64,000 bases of DNA from Sorangium cellulosum So ce56 (GTDB lineage: Bacteria; Myxococcota_A; Polyangia; Polyangiales; Polyangiaceae), in contig NC_010162.1 of the NCBI RefSeq assembly GCF_000067165.1, forward strand, positions 4,856,501 through 4,920,500, written 5' to 3'. The notes beneath the pieces were generated by a model. That model saw nothing but the letters and a program-made list of their open reading frames with translations. It made no database searches and was not told the origin of the DNA. Made by a program: the position numbers and the translations under genes. Shown here in pieces: positions 17,143 through 27,100 of this stretch (position 1 is its first letter; the number at the start of each line of letters is the position of its first letter).

Positions 17143-20100
17143 GTGAGCAGGGACGACGCGGAGCATGGGGAACGGGGCGAGATCGACGCCCACGACAGGC
17201 GTGGCCCGAGTGCAGACGTGCTCGCACGCACCGCCGTGGCGGCGCAGGAACCGAATGGGCCCCGCGACGAGAAGACCAGGCTGGTCGCGCGCCCGGGCGG
17301 CCCGGCAGGCGTCGCCGCCGCCGGGCCGGCCCTCGACAAGCAGATGGTCGCGATGCGCGTCCAGCAGAGGCTGTTCGGCGGCGCCGCCGCGGCCCCGCGC
17401 GTGGGACACTACTGCCTGGTCCGCAAGCTGGGCGAGGGAGGCATGGGCATCGTCTACGTGGCGATCGACACCCGGCTCAACCGCGAGGTCGCGCTCAAGC
17501 TGCTCCACCCGACGTTCACCGAGTCCGAACAGGGCAAGCTGCGGTTGCTCCGCGAGGCGCGGGTGATGGCGACCGTCTCGCACCCGAACGTGGTCGGCGT
17601 CTATGAGGTCGACGAGACGGACGGCTGCGTCTACATCTCCATGGAGCTCGTCCGAGGCATCACGATGCGCGACTGGCTCGCGACCGCGCAGCGGCCTTGG
17701 ACGGCGATCGTCGACGCGTTCCTCCAGGCGGGAGAGGGCCTGTGGGCGGCCCACCGGGTTGCGCTGGTTCACCGCGATTTCAAGCCCGATAACATCATCG
17801 TGGGCAAAGATGGCCGCGTGAAAGTACTGGACTTCGGCCTCGCGTTCCGGCGGTTGCCTCAAGGTATCATCGACGAGCGGCGCAGTGGCGAGCCGGCGCT
17901 GGACCCAGGCAGCACGCTCACGGCGCCCAACACCGTGATGGGGACCGTCGCCTACATGTCGCCCGAGCAGTTTGAGCACGCCAATGTCGATTCACGGAGC
18001 GACCAGTTCAGCTTCGGCGTGTCTCTCTTCGAGGCGCTGTTCGGGCATCGACCCTTCTGCGGGCGCAATCTCGTGGAGATCCGAGACAACATCCGCAACC
18101 ACCGGCTGGTCGTGGCGCCGGACGAAGGGCGTGTGCCGGGCTGGCTCACCGCGTTGCTGCTCAAGAGCCTGTCCGTGGATCCCGACCAGCGTTATTCGTC
18201 GATGGGCGAGCTGACGGCGTTGCTCGACGCGGGCCTGCGGGCCGAGAAGACGAGCGCGCCGTGCGCCGCGTCCGTCGGGTTTCATGGGGTGCCCCTGAGC
18301 GAGCTGATGACGCGCCCGGCGCCCCTGGAGGTCACGATGGCGCTTCGCATCGCCATAGGGCTCACGGACGCGCTCATCGCGCTGCGCGCCTCGGGCATGG
18401 CGCTCGCGGGCTCGACCTTCGATGGGGTCATGGTCGACGTGACGAGCTATAGCGTCGCCGTCGTCGACCCGAGGCTCCTCGTCCACGACCGCCCCGACGA
18501 CGCGGCGTCTCGCTACGGCGTCATCGGGACCCTGCTGTCCGCGCTGCTGATGCGCGCGCCCGGGGCGATCCCCCTCTGGGCGACGGAGGACCTCGACGCC
18601 TCGGCCGGCGTCGAGGACCCACGCGTGCACGACCAGCTCTGTCGCCTCATCAAGAAGCTCCAGAGCGCCTCGAACGGCTACCGCAGCGGGCGGGGGATCC
18701 GGCACGATCTGGCGCGCTGCCTCCACCTTGCTGAGCGCCACGGCGACATCTCGGCGTTCCCGCTCGGGGCCAAGGACACGACGAGCCAGTTCACGGTGCC
18801 CGACGTGCTCTATGGCCGGTCGCCCGAGCTCACGCAGATTCGGGAGGCGTACCAGCGCGTCGCGCGCGGCGGGGCCGAGCTCCTGCTCGTGAGCGGGCCT
18901 TCCGGCATCGGCAAGACGAAGCTCATCGAGACAGCGTGCCAGCAGCTCGAGCGCGCCCGCAAGATCATCGGCAAGTTCAATCAGTTCGGGAACGACGAGC
19001 CGTATGCAACGATCGTGCAGGCGCTCCGGCAGCTCTTCCGCGGCGTGCTCGGCGGCGACGAGAGCGTCCAGGCGGAGTGGCGCGCTCGCCTCCTCTCCGC
19101 GATTCCCGCCAACACGAGGCTGCTCTTCGGCGTCCTCCCGGAACTGGGGGCGCTCGTCGGCGAGCAGCCCGCGGTCACTCAGCTCCCGCCGGCCGAGACC
19201 GCCGCCCGGTTCCAGAACGTCCTCACGAGCCTCGTGTGCGCGTGCGCCAGCCCGGACGAGCCGCTCGTCATCGTGCTCGACGACATGCAATGGTGCGATC
19301 TCGCGACCATCACTTTCATCTCGTCGGCCCTCAAGGATGAGCAGGTGCAGTACGTCCTCTGGGTGGGCGCCTTCCGCGACAACGAGGTTGGCCCCGATCA
19401 CCCGATCGTGACCGCCCTCCGGCAGAACGCGGCGCAGCAGGCGCCGCTGCACCACATCACGCTGGTGCCTCTGGACAGGGAGAGCATCGAGGAGCTTAGC
19501 GCCGAGACGCTCGGGTGTTCCAGGGAGCGAGCGCAGGTGATGGGCACGTTCATCCTCGACAAGACCGATGGCAACCCACTGTTTGCGCGGACGCTGCTCA
19601 CCTCGCTGCACGATCAGGAGCTCATTGTATTCGTCCCCGACCAAGAATGCTGGGAGTGGCGAAACGACGCGACCCGCTCGGCGGAGCTCCCCGGGGACAT
19701 CGTCGCGCTCATCATGCACAAGATCGAGTCGCTGTCGGGCCCGGCGCGGCACCTCCTGACCGTCGCCTCCTGCCTCGGGCGCGAGTTCGAGACGTCCATC
19801 CTCCTGGACGTGCTCGGGTCGTCCCAGTACACGCGACAGGAAATCATGAGAGGCGTGGACGAGTGCGTTCTCCGCGGCCTACTCTCGGCCGCGCCGGAGC
19901 CCGACCGAGCGCGCGATGCGGGCGCCATGCCGACGACGCTGACCTTCACGCACGATCGAGTCCAGCAGGCGGCGCACAACCTGGCGAGCCCTGACCAGGC
20001 CAAGGCCATCAACCTGGAGGTCGGCCGCATTCTGCTCACGCGTGGCTCGCCGCCGGAGCGGAGCGACACGCTCTTCCGGGTCGTCGGGCACCTCAACGCG

Positions 20101-21822
20101 GGCCGTGACCTCGCGAGCGGCGCCCTGCGGGAGCGGCTCGTCGAGCTCAACCTGCTCGCCGGCAAGCGGGCGATCGTCGCAAACGCTTTCGCGGAGTCAT
20201 CGCGGTTCTTGCAGATAAGCCTCTCGTTGCTCCCGCCGGATCATTGGCAGTCGAGTTACGATCTGTCCTTCGAGATCCACCTCGCGTACATGCAAGCGGA
20301 GTCTCTTCAGGGCAACCGCATGAAGGAGAGACAGCTGTTCCATCTGCTGGCGTCCCGCGCGCGCACCGCGGTCGACGTCGGGAAGGTGCACGAGCTCATC
20401 GTGTCGCTGGAGACATCGCGGGGCGAGCACCGGAGCGCGCTCAAGCACGGCACCTCCGGGCTGCGCGCGCTGGGTGAGGCGCTCCCCGACACCGGCGACA
20501 GGCCCGCTGCACTGGCCGAGCTCGTGAAGACAGCCTGGGCGCTGCGGCGCCGCTCGACGCAGAGTCTCCTTAACTTAGACGTGTCTGGTCAGCAGAACTC
20601 GGCGATCCTGCGGCTGCTCGTGGCCATGGGCCCACCGGCGTACCTGATCGACAGCGATCTGATGTCGATCCTCATGATGCGGATTGTCCGGCGATCGCTC
20701 TCCGGCGGCATCACGAACGTGTCCTCCTACGGGTTCGCGGGATACGGGCTGATCCTGTCGGGCCTTTTCGGCCGCCACCGGCGGGCACGCGAGTTCGGGA
20801 TGATCGCCTCGCGGATGAATGAGAGGTTCTCCAACAAGTGGCTCCAGCCGAAGATTGACCTCATGAACGGCGTGTTCATCCTGCCGTGGACCGACGCGTT
20901 CGAGGTGTGCGAGGAGGTGCTGAAGAGGGGCCTCACGCTCTGCGTGGAGAACGCCGACTTCGGGCATGCGTCGTACGACGCGACCTCGTTCGCGTGCGTC
21001 CGGTACTATCGCGGCGTGCGGCTCGACGACGTCGTATCGACCGCGGCCGCGATGCAGATGTACACACGGCAAGCGCGTGACCACGACATGACCTCCGTGC
21101 TCAAGGGGCTGGAGCAGGTCTGCAGGTGCCTGCGAGGGGAGACCGCTGGGCCGACGGATCTGTCGGTAGCAGGGTGGAGCGAGGCCGACTTCGCGGCGTC
21201 GCTCTCGACCGCGACGACGCCTGTGGCGGTGTTCTTCTTCCCCGCGATGAAGATCGGCGCACTCTACTTGCACGGCGACTATGAGCAGGCCTGCGCCCTC
21301 GGGCGCGCGGCGAGCCGCCTTGAGGCCAATGCCTTCTCGAACCCATCGCTGGCCGAGTACCTGTTCTATTACGCACTGTCGGTGCTCAAGACGTGGGATG
21401 ACGCTGGTGCTCGCGACAAGGTGTCGGCGTGGGCGCTCGCGAGCCGCGCGCTCCGGCAGTTCGAGCGCTGGGCGGACCTGTGCCCGGCGAACTTCGAGGC
21501 TCGCTTCGAGATCTTGCGAGGCGAGGTGTGCCGCGTGCGGGGCCGACTCGACGTGCTGCACCACCTGAATGCCGCGGTGGAGTCGTCCGTGAAGCATGGT
21601 CGCGTGCACTATGAGGCGCTGGCCTCGGAGCTCGCGGCGCAGCACTGCACGGCCACCGGCCAACCGATCATAGGCGCGGTATACAGCCGTGCCGCGCGAG
21701 ACGCTTACCTTCGCTGGGGCGCCATCGTGAAGGCGAGCCAGTTCGGAGCGGGGCCGGACGACGCGCCGCGCGCCAGTGCGCCGGGGTGGGGTAGCGCCAG
21801 CCAGGATCAGCGAGCGCTCTGA
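17143..21822 (+). CDS. giant Ser/Thr kinase-AAA ATPase-TPR signalling protein
   Basis: A 1559-residue protein. The kinase domain (about residues 85-360) has GEGGMGIVYVA, VALKLLH, HRDFKPDN (about 210), VLDFGLAF and YMSPEQF. An NTPase of the AAA_16/NACHT-like kind starts near residue 560: YGRSPELTQIREAYQRVARG, Walker A GPSGIGKTK (about 585), Walker B IVLDDMQW. A long helical TPR-like region (about 1000-1540) completes the protein. Unlike the related gene at 24109 there is no GAF, PAS or histidine kinase at the C-terminus. GTG start with GGAGG about 5 nt upstream. Its 3' end overlaps by 16 nt the 3' end of a convergent ECF sigma gene. Signal and targets are unknown. Confidence 0.88.
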   Translation: MSRDDAEHGERGEIDAHDRRGPSADVLARTAVAAQEPNGPRDEKTRLVARPGGPAGVAAAGPALDKQMVAMRVQQRLFGGAAAAPRVGHYCLVRKLGEGGMGIVYVAIDTRLNREVALKLLHPTFTESEQGKLRLLREARVMATVSHPNVVGVYEVDETDGCVYISMELVRGITMRDWLATAQRPWTAIVDAFLQAGEGLWAAHRVALVHRDFKPDNIIVGKDGRVKVLDFGLAFRRLPQGIIDERRSGEPALDPGSTLTAPNTVMGTVAYMSPEQFEHANVDSRSDQFSFGVSLFEALFGHRPFCGRNLVEIRDNIRNHRLVVAPDEGRVPGWLTALLLKSLSVDPDQRYSSMGELTALLDAGLRAEKTSAPCAASVGFHGVPLSELMTRPAPLEVTMALRIAIGLTDALIALRASGMALAGSTFDGVMVDVTSYSVAVVDPRLLVHDRPDDAASRYGVIGTLLSALLMRAPGAIPLWATEDLDASAGVEDPRVHDQLCRLIKKLQSASNGYRSGRGIRHDLARCLHLAERHGDISAFPLGAKDTTSQFTVPDVLYGRSPELTQIREAYQRVARGGAELLLVSGPSGIGKTKLIETACQQLERARKIIGKFNQFGNDEPYATIVQALRQLFRGVLGGDESVQAEWRARLLSAIPANTRLLFGVLPELGALVGEQPAVTQLPPAETAARFQNVLTSLVCACASPDEPLVIVLDDMQWCDLATITFISSALKDEQVQYVLWVGAFRDNEVGPDHPIVTALRQNAAQQAPLHHITLVPLDRESIEELSAETLGCSRERAQVMGTFILDKTDGNPLFARTLLTSLHDQELIVFVPDQECWEWRNDATRSAELPGDIVALIMHKIESLSGPARHLLTVASCLGREFETSILLDVLGSSQYTRQEIMRGVDECVLRGLLSAAPEPDRARDAGAMPTTLTFTHDRVQQAAHNLASPDQAKAINLEVGRILLTRGSPPERSDTLFRVVGHLNAGRDLASGALRERLVELNLLAGKRAIVANAFAESSRFLQISLSLLPPDHWQSSYDLSFEIHLAYMQAESLQGNRMKERQLFHLLASRARTAVDVGKVHELIVSLETSRGEHRSALKHGTSGLRALGEALPDTGDRPAALAELVKTAWALRRRSTQSLLNLDVSGQQNSAILRLLVAMGPPAYLIDSDLMSILMMRIVRRSLSGGITNVSSYGFAGYGLILSGLFGRHRRAREFGMIASRMNERFSNKWLQPKIDLMNGVFILPWTDAFEVCEEVLKRGLTLCVENADFGHASYDATSFACVRYYRGVRLDDVVSTAAAMQMYTRQARDHDMTSVLKGLEQVCRCLRGETAGPTDLSVAGWSEADFAASLSTATTPVAVFFFPAMKIGALYLHGDYEQACALGRAASRLEANAFSNPSLAEYLFYYALSVLKTWDDAGARDKVSAWALASRALRQFERWADLCPANFEARFEILRGEVCRVRGRLDVLHHLNAAVESSVKHGRVHYEALASELAAQHCTATGQPIIGAVYSRAARDAYLRWGAIVKASQFGAGPDDAPRASAPGWGSASQDQRAL

Positions 21823-22445
21823 GGGGAGCCGCCAGGGCCCGCGTCGGCGAGCAGCCGGTCCAGCGTGTTCATGTCGAGCGCTGGATACTGGTGCTCGGGC
21901 GCGCTCCGGATCATCTCCTCGATCGTCGCAAGGAGCTTCTTGCGGCCGCGTCCGATGCGGCCCCGGATCGTATTGGGGTTGAGCCCGAGGATCGCGGCGA
22001 TCGCGTCCGGGTCTTGCCCCTCGAAGTACCGGAGCTCGAGGACCACCTGGAATTCGGTGGGGATTCGGCGCAGCGCCTGGACGAGGATTCTTTGCTGCTC
22101 GGCGACTTCCAGGTGGGTGTGGGGCCCCGCGCCGAGGTCTGCGAGGGAGACCTCGGCGTCGTCGACGAATTTCCGCTCGCGTGCGAGATCCCGGTAGTAA
22201 TGGCGAAGGATGTTGTACGCGATCCCAAGCGAATACACTCGGAAGCTGGACCTGCCCTCGAAACCGTCGCACGCGGTGACCATCGTCTCGAAGGTCCTCT
22301 GAAGGAGATCCTCCGCGTCGGCCAGGTTACGAGTCTTGTTGGCGAAGAAGCGATAGATCGAGTCGAAGCTCCGCTTAAAGAGCTCGTTGCCGGCCGGCAG
22401 ATCACCGGCGCGCCATTTCTGAAGCAGCGTCAGCTCCTCGTCCAT
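21807..22445 (-). CDS. ECF-like sigma-70 family factor
   Basis: A 212-residue protein with sigma region 2 (about residues 25-90: NLADAEDLLQRTFETMVTA, RVYSLGIAYNILRHYYRD) and region 4 (about 120-175: FEGQDPDAIAAILGLNPNTI, then RGRIGRGRKKLL). A C-terminal tail of about 35 residues ends in a Gly/Pro-rich stretch. No anti-sigma gene adjoins it. It is convergent with the giant kinase gene and overlaps its last 16 nt. The pairing of a kinase-ATPase gene with a sigma gene suggests the sigma factor may be a regulatory target, which is speculative. The start has no clear ribosome site. Confidence 0.82.
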   Translation of the reverse strand: MDEELTLLQKWRAGDLPAGNELFKRSFDSIYRFFANKTRNLADAEDLLQRTFETMVTACDGFEGRSSFRVYSLGIAYNILRHYYRDLARERKFVDDAEVSLADLGAGPHTHLEVAEQQRILVQALRRIPTEFQVVLELRYFEGQDPDAIAAILGLNPNTIRGRIGRGRKKLLATIEEMIRSAPEHQYPALDMNTLDRLLADAGPGGSPQSAR

Positions 22446-23324
22446 CGTGTGGATCCATACAGGAGGGGGCGCTGGCAGTCAAAGGGCGGGGGCAGCGGGG
22501 GTTTGAAGGGGCGAACGCCGGGTCGCGTGACCCCGCGGAACGGCGTTGTCGAGGCCGAGACGCTGGTGCGGCGCCGCTGGGTCCGTCGATCGGCACCGGG
22601 CTCCGAGCGAGCGATCGCCGAGCCCGCTGGTCTCGACGCGCTCGCTCACGACGCGCTGTTCGCGCCGCTCTACCAGGCCGACCTTCCAGCGGTTTCCCCT
22701 GAGGATGAGGCAATCGCCGCGTATGCCGCGGTCTCGATTCACGGGGCGTCGAGCTCCGCTCGTCGGCACAGCCACGATGTCGCGCTGGCGTTTGCAGTGG
22801 GCCGAGCACCGTGCATCTTCCATAGGATCATGGCCCGCTTGCCCGCGCCGAACCCCCTGCTCCGCGATCTCGATCTGCCTGCGCTCAGCCTGCGGACGCA
22901 CGAGCAGTTCAGGCGTGTCTGCGCGGCAAGCGCCCGACCAACGCCATCGTGACCCGCCCATCGGGGCCGGTTGCCAGTCGCCATCGCGACGAAGGAGAAA
23001 GCGATGGCGACGAAGGCGGGGTGGGACGATGGGAGCGCAGCGGGCTAAGCGCCGAGTGCCACGTCGCAGGGTCATGGGGCCAGGGGGAGACGCCGTGATC
23101 GGCCTCGACCATGCCCGAGACCGGATCTGCCACGGATTGAGGAGCGCCGGCGGCGGGCGGCGCGTCCACCCTGGGCGTGCATGCGCCGGTCACCGTCACG
23201 GCCGGCGCCTTGATAGAGACCGAGTGCACGCACGGCTGCCCGCCGCAGTCCTTGCCCGCAGGGATCGCGTTCGCGGCGGTGCGGGCGCCGTCCCAGTCGT
23301 CAGGCACGGCACAGGCGGTCTCGA
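22446..23324. pseudogene. rearranged zone with fragments of a Cys-rich secreted-protein gene
   Basis: Two minus-strand segments match the gene relic at 30861-31574. Bases 22505-22555 match around 30978-31025 (shared GTGACCCCGC core). Bases 23120-23322 match around 31330-31530; both encode ANAIPAG, then DCGG, VSI and GACTPRVD. In the intact order these parts lie about 300 nt apart, but here about 560 nt of other sequence separates them. That insert holds a plus-strand open stretch (LPAVSPEDEAIAAYAAVSIH, ending at 22952) that could be a small gene remnant with no clear start. The right edge joins directly to the kinase-gene copy at 23325. The whole zone reads as recombination debris. Confidence 0.6.
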
Positions 23325-23939
23325 CTCTGGATGGCGCCCGAGCAGACCGAGCGCGCCGCGCAGGTCGTCCCGGCGTCGGACGTCTGGGCGCTCGGGCTGC
23401 TCGCGTTCTACCTGCTCACCGCGCGCCTTTACTGGGTCGAGCCGAGCCGCGGGCCGAGCGCCTCGGTCATGTCGCTCATGCGCGAGGTGCTCTTCGGCCC
23501 GCTGGATCCGCCGTCCGCCCGCGCCGCGCAGCTCGGCTGCGCGCACCTGATCCCCCCCGGCTTCGACGCCTGGTTCGCCCGCTGGCGACACGTACCGCAT
23601 CGCCTGGATCATCACGAAGGGCGCGGGCTACGAGGGGATCGCGTTCGTGCAGGGGCAGACGCTCGCCGTGGGATGGGCAGCTACCGGATCGTCGACGGCG
23701 CTCGCAAGGGCACGGTCGTCATCGTGCCCACGGGCGAGACGTACGCCGTCACGTGGGCGCTGAGCACCGGCGCGCTCAAGGGGGTGGGCATCCGCTCGGG
23801 CGATCAGCTCGTCGTGGGCTGGTCGCCGAGCCAGCAGGTCGGCGTGGTCAGCTATGCGATCGCGGGCCGGCAGCTCGCGGGGCGATGGGGGACCCTGGGC
23901 GGCACGCTGGCGGGGAGCGAGGCGCTTGTGCGCCGCTGA
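23325..23939 (+). pseudogene. internally deleted copy of the 12900 Ser/Thr kinase gene
   Basis: The sequence is nearly identical to three separate parts of the kinase gene at 12900-14792, corresponding to about 13476-13731, 14308-14399 and 14530-14792. Everything between them is missing. Kinase subdomains I-VII, including HRDLKPEN and DFG, are absent, so it cannot be an active kinase. The first deletion shifts the frame and the second restores it, leaving an open frame of 202 codons from ATG 23331. Its end matches the parent C-terminus (SEALVRR). The differences seen are a few substitutions, so the duplication is recent. Expression is unknown. Confidence 0.85.
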
Positions 23940-24108
23940 TGAGCGGACATTCCCCGATCCAGCGCGCGGGGCAGAGGTCCTGCCACGATGTCATCGACAT
24001 GGCGGGCCCGGTGTGGGGCGAGGCGCGCTGGGGGTTCGCGGAGGACGTAAGAGGGCCGGCGCGCCGCCCGCTCAAAGCGCTGGCGCCGCCCGCCGACCAT
24101 GGCAGCAT

Positions 24109-27100
24109 GTGTCGCCCATCACCCGCATCAGGGCTCACGTGGGCACCAATCCCGTCTCGTCCGATCACGGGTCTTCGTCCCGTTACGCCATCATCGAGAC
24201 CCTCTACGAAGGCTCAGACACCCTTCTGTACCGGGGTGTGCGCGAGGACGATGGCCATCCGGTGGTGCTCAAGGTCCTCCGGCGCGATCACGCGAGCCCT
24301 CGCGCCGCCGAGCGGCTTCGCCACGAATACGAGATCGCTCGGGCGCTCGACACAACGGCCATCGTCATGCCCCATGGGCTCGCGATGCTCGGCGACCAGC
24401 CGGCGCTCGTCCTGGAGGATTTCGGCGGCGTGTCGCTCGATCGGCTGCTCGATGGCGACGGGCCGACGCCGCTCGAGCGCTTCTTCCCCCTCGCCATCCG
24501 CCTGGTCGAGGCGCTCGCCGGGCTGCACCGGCACGACGTCGTCCACAAGGACATCAAGCCGCAGAACGTGCTCCTCAACCCCGCCACCGGCGAGGTGAAG
24601 ATCACCGATCTGGGGATTGCGTCCCGGATCCCCCGCGAGCTCCAGCACCTCGAGCACGTCGGGCTCATCGAGGGGACCCTGGCCTACATGGCCCCGGAAC
24701 AGACAGGCCGGATGAACCGCTGGATCGACCAGCGGACCGATCTCTACTCCCTGGGCGTCGTCTTCTACGAGATGCTGACGGGCACGCTGCCGTTCCAGGC
24801 CGGCGATCCCGTCGCGTGGGTCTATTGCCACATCGCCCAGGCGCCGCGGCCGCCGCACGCGCTCGTCCCCTCGATTCCCCCGCAGCTCTCCGCGGTGGTG
24901 CTCAAGCTGCTCTCCAAGGCCGCCGAGGAGCGTTATCAGAGCGCGGCGGGCCTGCGGCACGACCTGGACGAGTGCTTCGCCAGATGGCGGGCGAGCGGAT
25001 CCATTCCCCCCTTCGCGCTCGGAGGGCGCGATCTCTCCGACCGGTTCCAGGTCCCGCAGCGGCTGTACGGGCGCGAGCGCGAGGTTGCGGCGCTGCTCGC
25101 CGTGTTCGAGCGCGTGGTCGCGAGCGGCCGGCCAGAGCTCGTGCTCGTGTCGGGCTACTCGGGCATCGGCAAATCGTCGCTCGTCGCCGAGCTGCACAGG
25201 CCGGTGGTGAGGGAGCGCGGCTTCTTCCTGTCCGGCAAGTTCGAGCAAGCCGCGAGGGACGTCCCCTACAGCGCCTTTCATCAGGCGTTCCGGGCGCTCT
25301 TTCAGGAGATCCTCTGCGCGAGCGACGATCAGGTCGAGGGCTGGAGACAGCGCCTCCGGGACGCCCTCGGCGAGAGCGGCGGGTTGCTCGCCGACGTGCT
25401 CCCCGAGCTCACGCTGCTCCTCGGCCCGCAGCCGCCTGTGCCCGAGCTGCCGCCCGCCGAGGCCCAGAGCCGGCTGCACGCGACGCTCCAGCGCTTCGTC
25501 TCGGCGTGCGCCCAGAAGGACCACCCCGTTGCGCTCTTCCTCGACGATCTGCAGTGGGCCGACGCGGCGAGCCTCCAGCTGCTCGAGCAGCTCGCCACCT
25601 ACGCCGGGTCCGAGCACCTCCTCTTGATTGGCGCGTACCGCGACAACGAGGTCGGCCCCGCGCACCCGCTGCGGCTCACGCTGGCCGAGGCGCGGAAGCG
25701 CGGCGCCGCCGTCGTCGAGCTCGTCCTCGATCCGCTCTCGGCCGCCCATGTCGGGGCGCTCGTCGCCGAGACGGTCCACGCGCCGCACGCGCCGGCAGAG
25801 CAGGTCGAGCCGCTCTCGGAGCTCGTCTATGAGAAGACCGGCGGCAACCCGTTCTTCGTGCTCCAGTTCCTCATCGCGCTGCACCAGGAGGGGCTCATCA
25901 CCTTCGACGCGGAGGAGGGCAGGTGGCGCTGGGACATCGCCGCGATCCGGGACAAGGAGTTCACCGACAACGTCGTCGAGCTGATGGCGGGCAAGCTGAA
26001 GCGGCTCTCGGGCCCGACGCGGGACGCGCTCACGCTCGCCGCGTGCCTCGGCAGCAGCCTGGAGCTCGACACGCTCGCGGTGGTCGCGGGCCGTCCGGCG
26101 GCGGAGCTCCACGACGCGCTCGAGGAGGCCGTGCAGGAGGGGCTGCTGCTCCGCCGGAACGGCGCTTATCGATTCCTCCACGACCGGGTGCAGCAAGCCG
26201 CAACCTCGCTCGTCCCGGCGGGACAGCTCGCCGAGATGCACCTCTGTATCGGGCGGCTGCTCCTCGGGGCACGACGCGCGGAGGAGCGCGACGACGCGCT
26301 CTTCGACGTCGTCGCCCACCTCAACCGCGGCGCCGCGCTCCTGCGTTCCCAGGCGGAGCGGGACGAGGTCGCCGCGCTGAACCTCCGCGCCGGCAGGAAG
26401 GCCAAGGCGGCCGCGGCCTTCCAGTCCGCCGCCGCGCTCTTCGCGGCTGGCCTCTCGCTGCTCGCGCCGGCCTCGTGGGAGACGCGCCACGAGCTGACCT
26501 ACGGCCTGACCTTCGAGCGCGCGCACGTCGCGTACATCACCGGCAGCTTCGAGGAAGCCGAGGGGCGCGTGGAAGAGCTCATGGATCGCGCGAGGACACG
26601 GCACGAGACGGCCGCCGTCGTCGAGCTCGCCGTCGCGCTGAACGCCACCCGCGGGCAATACGCCCGCGCGGTGGAGATCGCGCTCTCGGGCCTCCGCGCG
26701 TGCGACGTCGATCTGCCGCTCCACCCCACCGACGCGCAGGTCGAGGAGGAGACCGAGAGCGTCTGGAAGGCCCTGGGCAATCGGGCCATCGAGGACCTGA
26801 TCCACCTGCCGCCCATGACGCACCCAGGGATCAAGATCACGATGGGCGTGCTGCAGAGCGTGTCCCTCCCTTCGTTCTTCGTGGACCCGAACCTGTACCA
26901 CCTCGCCGTCATGCGCATGGTCAAGCTCAGCCTGCGCCACGGCAACGCCGAGCACTCCGCCGTCGCGTACGCCGCCTTCGCGATGGTGATGAGCTCGAGG
27001 TTCGGGCGATATCAGGAGGCTTATTCGTTCGGCAGGCTCGGCTACGACCTGGCGCAGAAGAGCGGCCTGCTCACCACGAAATCGGTGGTGGTCATCCTCT

